Assembly: GCF_001053095.1 (NCBI RefSeq)
Contig: NZ_CGBP01000008.1
Location: 105,621-169,620 of the forward strand
Direction of reading: 5' to 3'
DNA length: 64,000 bases
From: Yersinia similis
GTDB lineage: Bacteria; Pseudomonadota; Gammaproteobacteria; Enterobacterales; Enterobacteriaceae
Part shown: in pieces, positions 7,794 through 17,587 of the stretch
How the letters are laid out: each line of letters opens with the position of its first letter
How positions within the stretch are numbered: the first letter of the stretch is position 1
The notes under the pieces: generated by a model
What the model was told of the DNA's origin: nothing
The model's database searches: none
What the model saw: only the letters and a program-made list of their open reading frames with translations
Made by a program: the position numbers and the translations under genes

Positions 7794-9347
7794 TTAAAGA
7801 TAAGCATTAGCCGCATTAGCCGCAACTTCTGTTGGCCGCCAGACATCACCAGAGTGCTCCAGCCAAGGGATTAACTCGTCAGCAATCAATTGATTCACCA
7901 GAACCATATTTTCTGCGGCAATGTTTTTCATCTGGTAAGGATCATTTTTATTGTCATGCAGAGTATAAGTGAGCGGCTTGCCAACTTTACGATCGATGAC
8001 TAACGTATAGCGATCTGTCCGCACTCCGCGCTGACCGTAAGATTGTCCACCATAAGGCATAAAAGTATACAACTGCGAGGTAGGACGTTTATCACCCGGG
8101 CGCCCGGCAACCGTATTAGAGAAATCCGTGCCTTCGATCTGATCCGGGATATGCTCGCTCATGCCCATCAGACCCAGTAGCGTCGGATAAATATCGGGGG
8201 CGGAGAACAGCAGTTCATCTTCCCGCACAGGCAGTTTTCCCGGCCAGCGGAACATCATAGGAATACGCATCGATTCTTCGTAATGTACATTCTTGGTTGG
8301 CTGACCGTTAGAACCCATACAGCAACCATGATCAGAGAAGAAAACTACCAGGGTGTCTTTATCCAGATTCAGGCGGTCTAGCTCAGCAACAATACGGCCA
8401 AATTGCTCATCGACACCGTTCACCATCGCCATATACTCTTTAAAATATTTTGGCCCGTAACCGTCCTGATAGGCTTTATCCCATACCACATTCGGACGGG
8501 TATTTAGAGATTCTGAGGTGTGGTCTTTAAAACGATCCAGGTATTTTTGTGGAACCTGATCATACGGTGAATGCGGTGGGTTCATGGAGACCACTAACGC
8601 GAAGGGTTGATCGTTATCTCGGTATTTCCCCCCCTCATTGCGCAGATACTTAATAGCGATATCGGCCTCATGCTCCGGGCTCCACTGGTTAATTTTTAGT
8701 GGGTTATCACGTGGCGTATCGTTGGTCCAGTACATAGGATTAAGATGTAAATCGTAAGTCCCGTAACTGTACCAAAAATCGAAACCGTGGCGTTTTTCCG
8801 GTGGCGTCCAGTCATTCCAATAACGCCCTTCCATTGGGTTGTTATAGCTTGGCACAAAGGGGGCTTCTGGTGCATCAAGATGCCATTTGCCGATGTAACC
8901 CATGCTGTATCCCTGTTTCTTCAGGATATCAGACCACGTGACCGACTCTTTTTTAAGTTCAATACCAAAATCTTTACCCCCAAAATTGCCATCAGCTCCC
9001 GTGTGGCAGTTGCCTTGTAAGCCATTGCGATAAGGATATTGTCCGGTCATTAGCATGCCACGGAAAGGTGTACACAGCGGATAATTGGACACCGCTTGTT
9101 TCAATACCACACTTTGACTGGCGAACTGGTTAATAAAAGGGGTAATTGAGGGGTCTTGTCCCATAAACCCCAGTGACTGGGTACGCATTTCATCCGGGAA
9201 AACAATCAATAGGTTTGGTTGTTTTCCGGTTTTTTTCGCGGGTACTGCGGCCTGAGCCGTACTGAGCACCCCCGTCGCGGCCGCGGTTGCCCCCAACGCG
9301 CCAGAAACTGCGATTCCTTTTAATAAATTTCGTCTTGTTAGCGACAT
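7794..9347 (-). CDS. Tat-exported sulfatase (formylglycine-dependent, Cys type)
   Basis: This is a 517-residue alkaline-phosphatase-superfamily sulfatase. The start at 9347 is preferred over 51 codons upstream because GGAG precedes it and it opens directly on a twin-arginine signal (LTRRNLLKG) ending near AQAAVPA. Active-site Cys92 lies in LCTPFRG, a C-x-P-x-R motif with Phe where Ser is usual. Asp52 (FPDEMR), GKWHLDAP and a later FSDHG supply the metal and sulfate site. The Cys must be converted to formylglycine; the radical SAM maturase at 19848 can do so without oxygen. Tat export implies that it is modified and folded in the cytoplasm, then acts in the periplasm on sulfated glycosaminoglycan fragments. 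Which sulfate ester it cuts cannot be read from sequence. Confidence 0.88.
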   Translation of the reverse strand: MSLTRRNLLKGIAVSGALGATAAATGVLSTAQAAVPAKKTGKQPNLLIVFPDEMRTQSLGFMGQDPSITPFINQFASQSVVLKQAVSNYPLCTPFRGMLMTGQYPYRNGLQGNCHTGADGNFGGKDFGIELKKESVTWSDILKKQGYSMGYIGKWHLDAPEAPFVPSYNNPMEGRYWNDWTPPEKRHGFDFWYSYGTYDLHLNPMYWTNDTPRDNPLKINQWSPEHEADIAIKYLRNEGGKYRDNDQPFALVVSMNPPHSPYDQVPQKYLDRFKDHTSESLNTRPNVVWDKAYQDGYGPKYFKEYMAMVNGVDEQFGRIVAELDRLNLDKDTLVVFFSDHGCCMGSNGQPTKNVHYEESMRIPMMFRWPGKLPVREDELLFSAPDIYPTLLGLMGMSEHIPDQIEGTDFSNTVAGRPGDKRPTSQLYTFMPYGGQSYGQRGVRTDRYTLVIDRKVGKPLTYTLHDNKNDPYQMKNIAAENMVLVNQLIADELIPWLEHSGDVWRPTEVAANAANAYL

Positions 9348-10186
9348 GCTGTTACTCCAGAGAGAAATAGAAAATTTCTGTTTTAAAGAATCTAGCTGTA
9401 TTACAAGTGAAACGGTTTCATTACTGGATGTTCGCTTTCCTTCTGATACTGAACATTTCGATACCGTTCGATAACCACAAATCGTAAACAAACAAAACAA
9501 AAAATGCTGTGTTTAGGATCACAATGAAAGATTAAGGTGCTTTACTTAAGTGAGGAAAAAATATGAATAGGCAATACATCATGTAATTGTGGTGATAAAA
9601 TACCCAGGCCAGGTAACTTTTTTAAATAAAAAACAAATTAAATCAATTAATTGTATTTATTTTTCTTGTTTCTATGCACTCTTATGTCATTTATTTTCGT
9701 TTAAACATCAACCAATACATTCATACAATAAATCAAAAGGAGGCTAAAAAAGAATAGAGAGAGAGACAATACGTAATGATTTTCGTTTTTTTAACGAATA
9801 TCATTATCGTTATCGATTATTTGTTAAAAATAATTGTGATCTCCGTTACGAAACCCCAGTCTTCAGGCTAGAATTTCGTGAAAATCAACTTCTTTATGTG
9901 TTAAGAATCACATTTCAATCTATTGTTTTTACATTATTTTATTCTTTTTATCTTTAGAGGATGTTTTTGATCTAATATCCCAATTGTCACGTCATTAGAA
10001 AGCCGTGCAGCTATAGATATGATAAATGTGTATGCGTAAGTTTTCGCAAACATAAAACCAATAAAACGAAGCTTTGTGAAAGAGATCATAACTTTTGATC
10101 TTTCTCATTGAAGATAAACGTAAGCGTAGTAATCTTAATTCGAAGCCAAACGAATATAATTCGATTGGCTTCGTAAGGGGACAGAA
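9348..10186. promoter_or_regulatory. divergent control region between the Tat sulfatase and agaR
   Basis: This is 839 bp of AT-rich non-coding DNA between divergent genes. Two elements stand out. An inverted repeat at 9788-9800 / 9818-9830 (TTTTTAACGAATA / TATTTGTTAAAAA, 12 of 13 paired) encloses ATTATCGTTATCGAT. A CRP-like site lies at 9897-9912 (TGTGT-TAAGAA-TCACA, 9 of 10 consensus bases), with a weaker one at 9835-9850. An operator for AgaR and catabolite control for both directions are plausible. No small RNA or short gene is evident. Confidence 0.55.
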
Positions 10187-10963
10187 GTGAAAGCGGCAAT
10201 CGAAAGGCGCATGGAAATCTTCAATATCGTAACCCAGCAAGGGAAAGCTCGTGTCGAAGATCTAGCCGAAAGATTCAATGTCTCAAGTGTCACCATTCGT
10301 AGTGACCTGAGTTTTTTAGAGAAAAACGGGTACATCGTCAGATCGCACGGTTCGGCTATTCCGAACACCGGCGTTATCGCCGAGCTGACTGTCCATGAAA
10401 AGCGACGCCGTAATTCCGGCGTGAAATCGCTGATTGGTCAGGCAGCGGCGAAACTGATTAACAGTGGTGACACCGTCATTCTGGATTCAGGAACGACCAC
10501 ACGGGAAATTGCGGCCAACTTGAGGTCGGTAGAGAACGTAGTGGTTATGACGAATGGTCTTGATGTGGCTATGGAGTTAGCATCAGCCCCCGGCGTGGAA
10601 GTCCTCATCTCCGGTGGTGTGTTGCGTAAGAGTGCGATGTCTTTTTCTGGTTCTCAAGCCGAAGCCAGCCTGAAAAACTTTCGTTTTGACAAAGTTTTTC
10701 TGGGTGTTGATGGTTTTGACTTGCGAGTTGGTATCACCACATATAATGAGCAGGAAGCGAGTCTTAACCGCCTAATGTGTGACATCTCGGAACAAATTAT
10801 TGCAGTGGCTGATTCGACCAAATTTGGGAAACGTAGCTGCCACATGATTCGAGAGTTTGGTGATATCGATATTTTGGTGACGGATTCGGATATTCCTGAA
10901 GAGTATGTGCAGCGACTACGGGATATGCGAATTGAAGTGATCATAGCTGAAAAAGAGAAGTAA
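10187..10963 (+). CDS. agaR: DeoR-family regulator of the GalNAc/aga genes
   Basis: This 258-residue repressor starts at a GTG behind AAGGGG. The N-terminal winged helix-turn-helix (residues about 6-58; VEDLAERFNVSSVTIRSDLSFLEKNG) is classical DeoR. The C-terminal DeoRC sugar-phosphate sensor contains LDSGTTTREIA, MTNGLDVAMEL and GVDGFDLRVG. Its place directly before kbaZ and the aga PTS matches AgaR of Escherichia coli, which represses aga genes until a GalNAc or galactosamine phosphate derivative is present. Here it may control the inserted glycosaminoglycan genes as well. Confidence 0.88.
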   Translation: MKAAIERRMEIFNIVTQQGKARVEDLAERFNVSSVTIRSDLSFLEKNGYIVRSHGSAIPNTGVIAELTVHEKRRRNSGVKSLIGQAAAKLINSGDTVILDSGTTTREIAANLRSVENVVVMTNGLDVAMELASAPGVEVLISGGVLRKSAMSFSGSQAEASLKNFRFDKVFLGVDGFDLRVGITTYNEQEASLNRLMCDISEQIIAVADSTKFGKRSCHMIREFGDIDILVTDSDIPEEYVQRLRDMRIEVIIAEKEK

Positions 10964-10967
10964 CACC

Positions 10968-11009
10968 TTGACTCCATAGTGACATTCTTAATGTTAATTG
11001 TGGAGTTAA
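10968..11009. promoter_or_regulatory. inverted repeat overlapping the kbaZ ribosome site
   Basis: Arms TTGACTCCA (10968-10976) and TGGAGTTAA (11001-11009) pair at 8 of 9 positions. The right arm contains the GGAG of the kbaZ ribosome site. It could be an AgaR operator or an RNA hairpin that limits kbaZ translation; neither is proven. Confidence 0.4.
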
Positions 11010-11012
11010 TGT

Positions 11013-12311
11013 ATGCATCCTTTAGAAAAGCTGGTTCAGCGCCATAAAGCTGGGGAACAAATTGGGATTTACTCAGTTTGTTCTGCCCATCCTCTTGTCA
11101 TCGAAGCTGCGCTGGAGCAAGCGTTAGAAAATGACTCAGAACTGTTAATCGAAGCCACCTCTAATCAGGTTGACCAATTTGGTGGCTATACCGGTATGAC
11201 TCCGGCTGATTTTCGTGATTACGTTTTTGCTAAAGCTGATGCTCTGCACTTCCCTCTCGAAAAACTCATTTTAGGCGGCGATCATTTAGGGCCAAACCGT
11301 TGGCAGCACTTGCCTGCCAACGAAGCCATGGCGCATGCCGATGATCTGATCGCGGCGTATGTCGCGGCGGGCTTCAAAAAAATTCACCTCGATTGCAGCA
11401 TGTCCTGCGCTGATGATCCTGTTCCCTTATCCGATGAAATTGTGGCCGAGCGTGCCGCACGTCTGGCCGCCATTGCAGAAGCAACGGAATATCAACACTT
11501 CAATATACACACCGCCGTTTATGTCATCGGAACAGAAGTGCCTATCCCTGGTGGCGCGACCGAAGAGTTGAATGAAATCGAAGTCACCTCACCAGAAGCC
11601 GCACGTAAAACGATTGAATGCCATCAAAAAGCGTTTGAGAAAGCAGGTGTTGCTGAGTGCTGGCCACGGGTGATTGGTCTGGTAGTGCAGCCTGGTGTTG
11701 AGTTTGATCACACCGGTGTGATTGATTTCTGTCCAGAGAAAGCCCATGAACTCAGTAAAGTCATGGATGATTACGATTATCAGGTATTCGAAGCCCACTC
11801 CACCGATTATCAAACCGATGATGCCTACCGCGCACTGGTTAAAGGCCATTTTGCCATTCTGAAAGTAGGCCCGGCGCTGACATTTGCTCTGCGTGAAGCC
11901 CTGTTCAGTTTATGTCATATCGAAGAAGAGTTATTCCCGGCAGAACAGTGTTCCCGGCTTCGTCAGGTAATGGAAGACGTAATGCTGAAATCGCCGGAAT
12001 ACTGGAAAAAATATTATCTCGGTGATGCTGAACAAGTGCGCTTAGCCCGCGTTTACAGTTTCAGTGACCGTATGCGCTATTACTGGCCGATGGAAGCGGT
12101 GCAGGCCGCACAGGAAAAATTGTTTGCCAATCTGAATAGCGCACCGATCCCGCTGCCACTCTTGAGCCAGTACATGCCACGCCAGTTTACTGCGGTTCGC
12201 GAAGGCACACTGCCTTTTGAAGCGACGGCATTGGTCAAACAACAAATCAAAAATACGCTTATTGGCTATGTTAATGCATGCCACCTTTTTAACGGGAACT
12301 CATCGAAATGA
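11013..12311 (+). CDS. kbaZ: D-tagatose-1,6-bisphosphate aldolase, non-catalytic subunit
   Basis: This 432-residue GatZ/KbaZ-family protein has the typical opening [15 protein letters not shown] and motifs [29 protein letters not shown] and GGDHLGPN. In the family this subunit stabilises and activates the class II catalytic subunit KbaY, which here is encoded 12 kb downstream at 24424. Its stop overlaps the agaS start by four bases (ATGA), so the two are translationally coupled. Family knowledge places the complex at the final cleavage of tagatose-1,6-bisphosphate to glyceraldehyde-3-phosphate and dihydroxyacetone phosphate. Confidence 0.92.
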   Translation: MHPLEKLVQRHKAGEQIGIYSVCSAHPLVIEAALEQALENDSELLIEATSNQVDQFGGYTGMTPADFRDYVFAKADALHFPLEKLILGGDHLGPNRWQHLPANEAMAHADDLIAAYVAAGFKKIHLDCSMSCADDPVPLSDEIVAERAARLAAIAEATEYQHFNIHTAVYVIGTEVPIPGGATEELNEIEVTSPEAARKTIECHQKAFEKAGVAECWPRVIGLVVQPGVEFDHTGVIDFCPEKAHELSKVMDDYDYQVFEAHSTDYQTDDAYRALVKGHFAILKVGPALTFALREALFSLCHIEEELFPAEQCSRLRQVMEDVMLKSPEYWKKYYLGDAEQVRLARVYSFSDRMRYYWPMEAVQAAQEKLFANLNSAPIPLPLLSQYMPRQFTAVREGTLPFEATALVKQQIKNTLIGYVNACHLFNGNSSK

Positions 12312-13474
12312 CGCAATATTTAGGATACAACCTGGAAGAACTCACTCGCTTACATGCCAGTTGGACTGCACAGGAAATTGAGCAGCAGCCTGTATGTTGG
12401 GGAAAAACACAGCGTATTGTAGAAGAGAGCCAGGCCGCGATTAATGATTTTCTGCATCAGGCATTAGCCGCAAGTAACACGCGGATTATTTTTACCGGTG
12501 CTGGAACATCAGCCTTTGCCGGGCGTGCGCTGGTTCCACTGTTAGCACCTTATCTATCCCATCGTATTGAAGCGATTGCGACAACGGATTTGGTGGCAAC
12601 ACCAGAACAATACTTCGCCGAAGATATCCCGACACTGCTGGTTTCATTTGCCCGTTCCGGCAACAGCCCGGAAAGTGTGGCTGCGTTACAAGTGGCATCG
12701 GCCTGTTTATCTCGCTGTTTCCACTTGGTATTGACCTGTAATCAGAGCGGCCAGTTATATCAATATTGCCAGACGGCACCAGGCGCACTGGCCGTACTGA
12801 TGCCAGCAGAAACCAATGACCAATCACTGGCGATGACCTCCAGTTTTTCCTCCATGATGATGGCAGCGATGGCCATTTTTGCCGGTATCGACAAGTATTC
12901 GAAAGAAATTGAAAGATTTTGTAAGGGATCTGCGGATTGGTTCAAAGAAATGAATCGTAAAATCATCGATAATACTAAAAGTTCCCAATACCAAAGAGTT
13001 ATCTACTTAGGTAGTGGCGGATTACAGGGGCTGGCCCAAGAGTCAGCACTGAAGTTACTCGAATTAACCGCAGGTAAAGTTGTGGCTACTTTTGACACTC
13101 CGTTGGGGTTCCGCCATGGTCCGAAATCAATCGTTAATCCGGACACTTTGGTTGTTGTTTACATCTCTAATGACCCCTACACACGTCAATATGATCTCGA
13201 CCTGTTAGCTGAGATCCGCGCCAACAACGTTGCCGGTAAGGTTATTGCTGTCGCAGCACAATCAGATGCTTATGTCACGGCTGGCGACCATATTCTGGTG
13301 CCAGGTATGACAGAAAGTTCTGACTTAGGCCTGCTGTTTGCCTATCTGATGTTCGCACAGTCCTTCGCTTTTCATAGCTCAGTTGCCTTAAACAACACAC
13401 CGGATAGCCCATCTCCAACGGGCGAAATCAATCGTGTGGTGCAAGGTGTGACTATTTATCCATTTAAAAAATAA
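12308..13474 (+). CDS. agaS: galactosamine-6-phosphate deaminase/isomerase
   Basis: This 388-residue protein carries two SIS (sugar isomerase) domains, with [12 protein letters not shown] near residue 60, [15 protein letters not shown] near residue 117, and [23 protein letters not shown] in the second half. AgaS converts galactosamine-6-phosphate to tagatose-6-phosphate with release of ammonia in the GalNAc pathway. It overlaps kbaZ and is followed after 17 bases by the PTS genes. In E. coli agaS lies after agaA, so the order is rearranged here. No separate agaI is present. Confidence 0.9.
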   Translation: MTQYLGYNLEELTRLHASWTAQEIEQQPVCWGKTQRIVEESQAAINDFLHQALAASNTRIIFTGAGTSAFAGRALVPLLAPYLSHRIEAIATTDLVATPEQYFAEDIPTLLVSFARSGNSPESVAALQVASACLSRCFHLVLTCNQSGQLYQYCQTAPGALAVLMPAETNDQSLAMTSSFSSMMMAAMAIFAGIDKYSKEIERFCKGSADWFKEMNRKIIDNTKSSQYQRVIYLGSGGLQGLAQESALKLLELTAGKVVATFDTPLGFRHGPKSIVNPDTLVVVYISNDPYTRQYDLDLLAEIRANNVAGKVIAVAAQSDAYVTAGDHILVPGMTESSDLGLLFAYLMFAQSFAFHSSVALNNTPDSPSPTGEINRVVQGVTIYPFKK

Positions 13475-13491
13475 CACACAGGAATATCCCT

Positions 13492-13989
13492 ATGACTCGG
13501 CCAAATATCGTCTGGACTCGTATCGATGAACGTTTACTTCATGGACAGATCCGCATTACCTGGGGAAAGCACACAGAAGCCAATTTAATTCTGGTGGCCA
13601 ATGATGACGCTGCCGATGGCCCTAACTCGGCTTTCATGCAGGCGGGAATGAAAGCCTCCGCTGGCGGTGAATATGCAGTGCGCTTTTTCAGTATCCAGAA
13701 AACAATTGATGTCATCCATAAAGCCTCTCCTCAGCAGAAGGTTTTCATTCTGTGTAACTCCCCGACGGATGTTGCGCGTTTGGTCGAAGGCGGTGTGCCA
13801 ATTACTCAGTGTAACGTGGGCAATATGCACTACCACGAGGGTAAACGTCAGATTGCCAAAACAGTCTCCGTGGATGAAAAAGATCTGGACGCTTTCCAAC
13901 GTATGGCCGCGCTTGGCGTGACCTGTACAGTACAGAACACGCCAGATCAAACGCCAATTAATGTGATTGAACTGGCCGCCAGAGCATAA
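13492..13989 (+). CDS. agaV: mannose-family PTS enzyme IIB
   Basis: This 165-residue EIIB of the mannose/sorbose PTS family begins MTRPNIVWTRIDERLLHGQI, and His17 in this motif is the phosphorylated residue. It is cytoplasmic and passes phosphate from EIIA (15784) to the incoming sugar at the EIIC/EIID channel. CAGGA precedes the start. By homology and position it matches AgaV (GalNAc); in this setting unsaturated glycosaminoglycan disaccharides are an alternative substrate. Confidence 0.88.
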   Translation: MTRPNIVWTRIDERLLHGQIRITWGKHTEANLILVANDDAADGPNSAFMQAGMKASAGGEYAVRFFSIQKTIDVIHKASPQQKVFILCNSPTDVARLVEGGVPITQCNVGNMHYHEGKRQIAKTVSVDEKDLDAFQRMAALGVTCTVQNTPDQTPINVIELAARA

Positions 13990-14035
13990 ATCCACGACGT
14001 ATTACGCCAAGACATAGGGAATTAAAGGATAAATT

Positions 14036-14824
14036 ATGCTTTTTGAAGCTACGTTAGTCGGAATTTGGGCCTTCTTGTGCGGTATCGACAAGTATGACGT
14101 TGCCCTGAATATTCACCGCCCGTTGATCACCGGCCCAGTTGTCGGTTTGATCATGGGCAATATGGAAGTGGGTTTAATCGCAGGTGCGACGCTGGAACTG
14201 GCTTGGCTGGGTCTGGTGCCTAATGCGGGTGCTCAGCCACCCGATGTGACCATGGGGACTATCGCCGCAGTTGCCTTTGCGGTGATGACCGGTCAGTCGC
14301 CAGAAGTGGCTATGGGCGTTGGTATGCCAATTGCTGTCCTGATGCAGATGATTATTATCGGTTTCTTTGCCATGACAGCATTCACCATGGGCAGAGCAGA
14401 TAAGTATGCAGAGCAGGCAGATACGGCGGGAATATCGCGCTTGTTGATAGGCACGCTACTCACCCGTTCGATGCTCTATTTTGTCATCGCCTTTGTCACC
14501 GTCTACTTCGGTGAACATGCGGCAACCTGGATTGATGAAAATACACCAACCGCCCTGTTAGAAGGCTTAGGTATCGGTGCGAAGATGGTTCCGGCAATCG
14601 GCTTTGCTATGTTGCTGAAAATTATGTGGTCGAAAGAAGTGGCTGGTGTGTTCTTTATCGGCTTTGTGATGACGACTTATCTAAAACTGCCAATCATGGC
14701 GATCGCCATTCTGGGTGCTGCTGTTGCTGTCCTGTACTACTTCTTCAGTGGCAACAATAACGGCAGCAATAACAACGATAACAACACCAACAAACAACCA
14801 GAGGATTTCGAAGATGGCATCTGA
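14036..14824 (+). CDS. agaW: mannose-family PTS enzyme IIC (membrane channel)
   Basis: This 262-residue integral membrane protein has about seven hydrophobic segments and the family signatures CGIDKYDVALNIHRPL and GATLELAWLGLVPNAGAQPP. It forms the translocation unit with EIID. The C-terminus has an unusual hydrophilic Asn-rich tail (GNNNGSNNNDNNTNKQ) after the last membrane segment. Its stop overlaps the EIID start by 11 bases. Confidence 0.88.
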   Translation: MLFEATLVGIWAFLCGIDKYDVALNIHRPLITGPVVGLIMGNMEVGLIAGATLELAWLGLVPNAGAQPPDVTMGTIAAVAFAVMTGQSPEVAMGVGMPIAVLMQMIIIGFFAMTAFTMGRADKYAEQADTAGISRLLIGTLLTRSMLYFVIAFVTVYFGEHAATWIDENTPTALLEGLGIGAKMVPAIGFAMLLKIMWSKEVAGVFFIGFVMTTYLKLPIMAIAILGAAVAVLYYFFSGNNNGSNNNDNNTNKQPEDFEDGI

Positions 14825-15704
14825 TATCACAGTAGATAAAGACCACACTGCAAAAGCGAAAACGGACAGCCTGGTGGATAAAATTGACTCCTATCAGGAT
14901 CTTGAAGTTCGCAAAGTGGTTACCCGTAAAGATCTGTGGAAGTGTGCTATCCGTGGCCTGTTCATGGAAGGTAACTTTAACTTCGAACGTATGCAGGCCG
15001 GTGGTTTTGCTTATTCGATGATCCCTGCATTGAAGAAAATCCACGGTAACAACCGTGCAGATTTGGCGAAATCGCTGAAGAACCATTTGCAGTTCTTTAA
15101 TGCCAGTCCAAAGCTGTTCACCTTCCTGTTAGGCACCGCGGTGGCGATGGAAGAGAACAAAGAAAAGCCGTCAATGATCAACGTGATGAAAGTCGCGGGC
15201 ATGGGGCCAACTGGCGGTATCGGCGATGCGATTGACCACATGACGCTGATGCCACTGACGCTGGCGCTGGGGGCTTCCATTGCAATTGAAGGCTCCATCG
15301 CTGGCCCATTTGTGTTCTTCATTCTGTACCAGACCGTGCACTTCCTGGTCTATTTCGGCCTGATGTTTATGGGCTACCGCGCAGGTACTGCAGCAATGGT
15401 GAACATGGGGGATGCCACAGAGAAACTGGCAAAAGCCGCCAATATCATGGGTATCTTTGTTATCGGCGCGTTGTGCGCCACCTTTATCAGGCTACAAACC
15501 ACCGCGGCGATAGATCTTGGCGGGAAAACAGTGGAGTTACAAACCGCTCTGTTTGACAAGATCATGCCGAATTTACTCCCGCTGGCATTAGTGTTCTTTA
15601 TGTTCAAGATGGTGAAAGGCACGGGTTTCTGGGCGAAACCACCGGTGTTGATTTTCTCCACGCTGGCGGCCGGGGTCGTCGGTCATCTGCTGGGCATTGT
15701 CTAA
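14814..15704 (+). CDS. agaE: mannose-family PTS enzyme IID
   Basis: This 296-residue protein starts at the ATG at 14814 (MASDITVDKDH), inside the end of the EIIC gene; the open frame extends further upstream, but that part is EIIC in another frame. Family signatures are NFERMQAGGFAYSMIPAL, FFNASPKLFTFLLGTAVAMEE and GPTGGIGDAIDH, with membrane segments mainly in the C-terminal part. It pairs with EIIC as the membrane complex that binds the sugar. Named as in the E. coli agaVWEF order. Confidence 0.88.
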   Translation: MASDITVDKDHTAKAKTDSLVDKIDSYQDLEVRKVVTRKDLWKCAIRGLFMEGNFNFERMQAGGFAYSMIPALKKIHGNNRADLAKSLKNHLQFFNASPKLFTFLLGTAVAMEENKEKPSMINVMKVAGMGPTGGIGDAIDHMTLMPLTLALGASIAIEGSIAGPFVFFILYQTVHFLVYFGLMFMGYRAGTAAMVNMGDATEKLAKAANIMGIFVIGALCATFIRLQTTAAIDLGGKTVELQTALFDKIMPNLLPLALVFFMFKMVKGTGFWAKPPVLIFSTLAAGVVGHLLGIV

Positions 15705-15711
15705 TCGCCAT

Positions 15712-15741
15712 CGCCGCATCGTGGCTATGCATGATGCGGCG
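15712..15741 (+). promoter_or_regulatory. intra-operon hairpin between EIID and EIIA genes
   Basis: Perfect 9-bp arms CGCCGCATC (15712-15720) and GATGCGGCG (15733-15741) with a 12-base loop lie in the 79-bp gap. There is no U-run, so a stabilising or processing hairpin is more likely than a terminator. Confidence 0.5.
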
Positions 15742-15783
15742 TAACAGAACAGCCTGAATATCCGGGCAGTAAGGATGTTGTAA

Positions 15784-16224
15784 ATGATTGGAATTGTTGT
15801 TTCTGGCCACATTAATTTTGCTTCTGGTATGGCTTCCGCAGTACGTGCGATTACCGGTGAGCAATCTCAAATGCTGTTCATTGATTTCGTTGAGAGTATG
15901 TCAACAGACATGCTGGAAAGCGAACTGCGCCATGCGGCACATGAGGTAGACAGCGGCGAAGGTGTACTGTTTTTAACCGATATTCCTGGTGGTTCGCCTT
16001 GTAATCGCGCACTGAATATTTTGATGAGTGGCAGCAACGTTGAGCTGCTTGCCGGGGTTAACCTGCCAATGATTGCAAATGCCGCCTTTGAACGTGAAGG
16101 GGCTTCACTGTCAGAGCTGGTCGAAATACTGATGGATATTGGCGCGTCCAGTGTACAGAACCTACGTGCTGAACTGGACACTGCTCTGGTTACTGATGAC
16201 TGCGAAAACGAGGATGGGCTCTAA
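15784..16224 (+). CDS. agaF: mannose-family PTS enzyme IIA
   Basis: This 146-residue cytoplasmic EIIA starts MIGIVVSGHINFASGM; His9 accepts phosphate from HPr. FLTDIPGGSPCNRAL is the second conserved family block. It completes the four-component transporter (B, C, D, A). It is separated by two bases from the deacetylase gene, as expected for one operon. Confidence 0.88.
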   Translation: MIGIVVSGHINFASGMASAVRAITGEQSQMLFIDFVESMSTDMLESELRHAAHEVDSGEGVLFLTDIPGGSPCNRALNILMSGSNVELLAGVNLPMIANAAFEREGASLSELVEILMDIGASSVQNLRAELDTALVTDDCENEDGL

Positions 16225-16226
16225 TT

Positions 16227-17444
16227 ATGCGTACTGCCTATCTTGCTGAGCGTACATTTACCCCGCAAGGCATTGAAACCGGCGTCGCGGTTATCGTCGA
16301 GCAAGGCGAAATTGTGGCAGTAACACGCGAGCTACCAGCGGATGCAGAAATTGTGCATCTGACAGGGAAAACCCTGATCCCAGGCCTGATCGACATTCAT
16401 ATTCATGGCCGTCAGGGGGCGGATGTCATGGATGCATCTGCGGATGCATTACGCACCATTGCTCGCGCCCTACCCCAAACGGGGGTTGTCGCTTGGGTCG
16501 GCACCACCGTCAGTGCGCCAATACAGGATATCTTTGCGGCTCTGGCGCAGGTGCGTGATTTTATTGCAGACCCGGATAACGCACGTGATACCCGCACCGC
16601 AACACTGCTGGGCAGTTTTCTGGAGGGGCCATATTTCACCGCGCCTTTTCGGGGTTCACACCCTAAAAAATATCTGACGACACCAACACCACAAGAGCTG
16701 GAACAATTACGGCATTCGGCAGGCAACACCTTGTTACGTGCCGCTATCGCACCGGAGTCACCCGAAGCGTTGGCCGCGATCCGCTGGCTGGTGGATCACG
16801 GGATCAAAACCTCAGTGGCACACACCGCTGCTAATTTTGAGCAAGTCACGGCGGCCTATCAGCAAGGTGCGGATTGCGGCGTACATTTGTATAACGGCAT
16901 GTCAGGGTTGCATCACCGGGAACCGGGCTGCTGTGGTGCCGTGTTGTATCACGACATGCTGGCAGAGCTGATTGCCGATGGCATTCATGTGCATCCTGTG
17001 ATGATGAATCTGGCGTATCGCATGAAAGGTTATCGCCGCATTGCACTGATCACAGACTGTATGCGCGCAGGGGGGCTGGGTGAGGGGCGCTATTTACTCG
17101 GCGCACAGCATATCACTGTACGTCAGGGGGAAGCGCGCACCGATGATGGTTCACTGGCAGGCAGTACCTGTAGTCTGGATCAAGCGCTGCGTAACATGAT
17201 CCAACATGCGCAAGTCCCCGAGTGGGAAGCGGTACAAATGGCCAGCGCAGTACCCGCCGCTTATCTGGGATTAGCGCCAACGCTGGGGTCGATCCAAACA
17301 GGTGCTCAAGCCAGCATGGTGGTGATGGAGAGCGACTTTACCGTTGCCGCAACACTGATTAAAGGTGAATGGGCTTATCATCACCCAGCCATAGTGCCGT
17401 GCTGCTCACGGCCAGGTCCTATGCCGATCGCTTCACTGACATAA
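16227..17444 (+). CDS. agaA: N-acetylgalactosamine-6-phosphate deacetylase
   Basis: This 405-residue amidohydrolase of the NagA/AgaA family has metal-binding HIH in PGLIDIHIHGRQGAD, the family block GSFLEGPYF..RGSHPKKYL, VAHTAAN, and GVHLYNGMSGLHHREPG. It removes acetate from GalNAc-6-phosphate to give galactosamine-6-phosphate for AgaS. Assignment to GalNAc rather than GlcNAc rests on the aga operon context. A 143-bp gap follows before kduD, the point where E. coli aga order is interrupted by glycosaminoglycan genes. Confidence 0.88.
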   Translation: MRTAYLAERTFTPQGIETGVAVIVEQGEIVAVTRELPADAEIVHLTGKTLIPGLIDIHIHGRQGADVMDASADALRTIARALPQTGVVAWVGTTVSAPIQDIFAALAQVRDFIADPDNARDTRTATLLGSFLEGPYFTAPFRGSHPKKYLTTPTPQELEQLRHSAGNTLLRAAIAPESPEALAAIRWLVDHGIKTSVAHTAANFEQVTAAYQQGADCGVHLYNGMSGLHHREPGCCGAVLYHDMLAELIADGIHVHPVMMNLAYRMKGYRRIALITDCMRAGGLGEGRYLLGAQHITVRQGEARTDDGSLAGSTCSLDQALRNMIQHAQVPEWEAVQMASAVPAAYLGLAPTLGSIQTGAQASMVVMESDFTVAATLIKGEWAYHHPAIVPCCSRPGPMPIASLT

Positions 17445-17587
17445 CACCTTTTATGCTTATTTACACCTCATAGATTTCAGGATGTAGTCAACGCATCTGC
17501 CTTCTGAAAAGTAACTCAATATTAGCATGGTGCCGCCGTTGTGATGGGCGGCAGGCATCGTGCGCCCAAATTATAGGAAGACACAAC

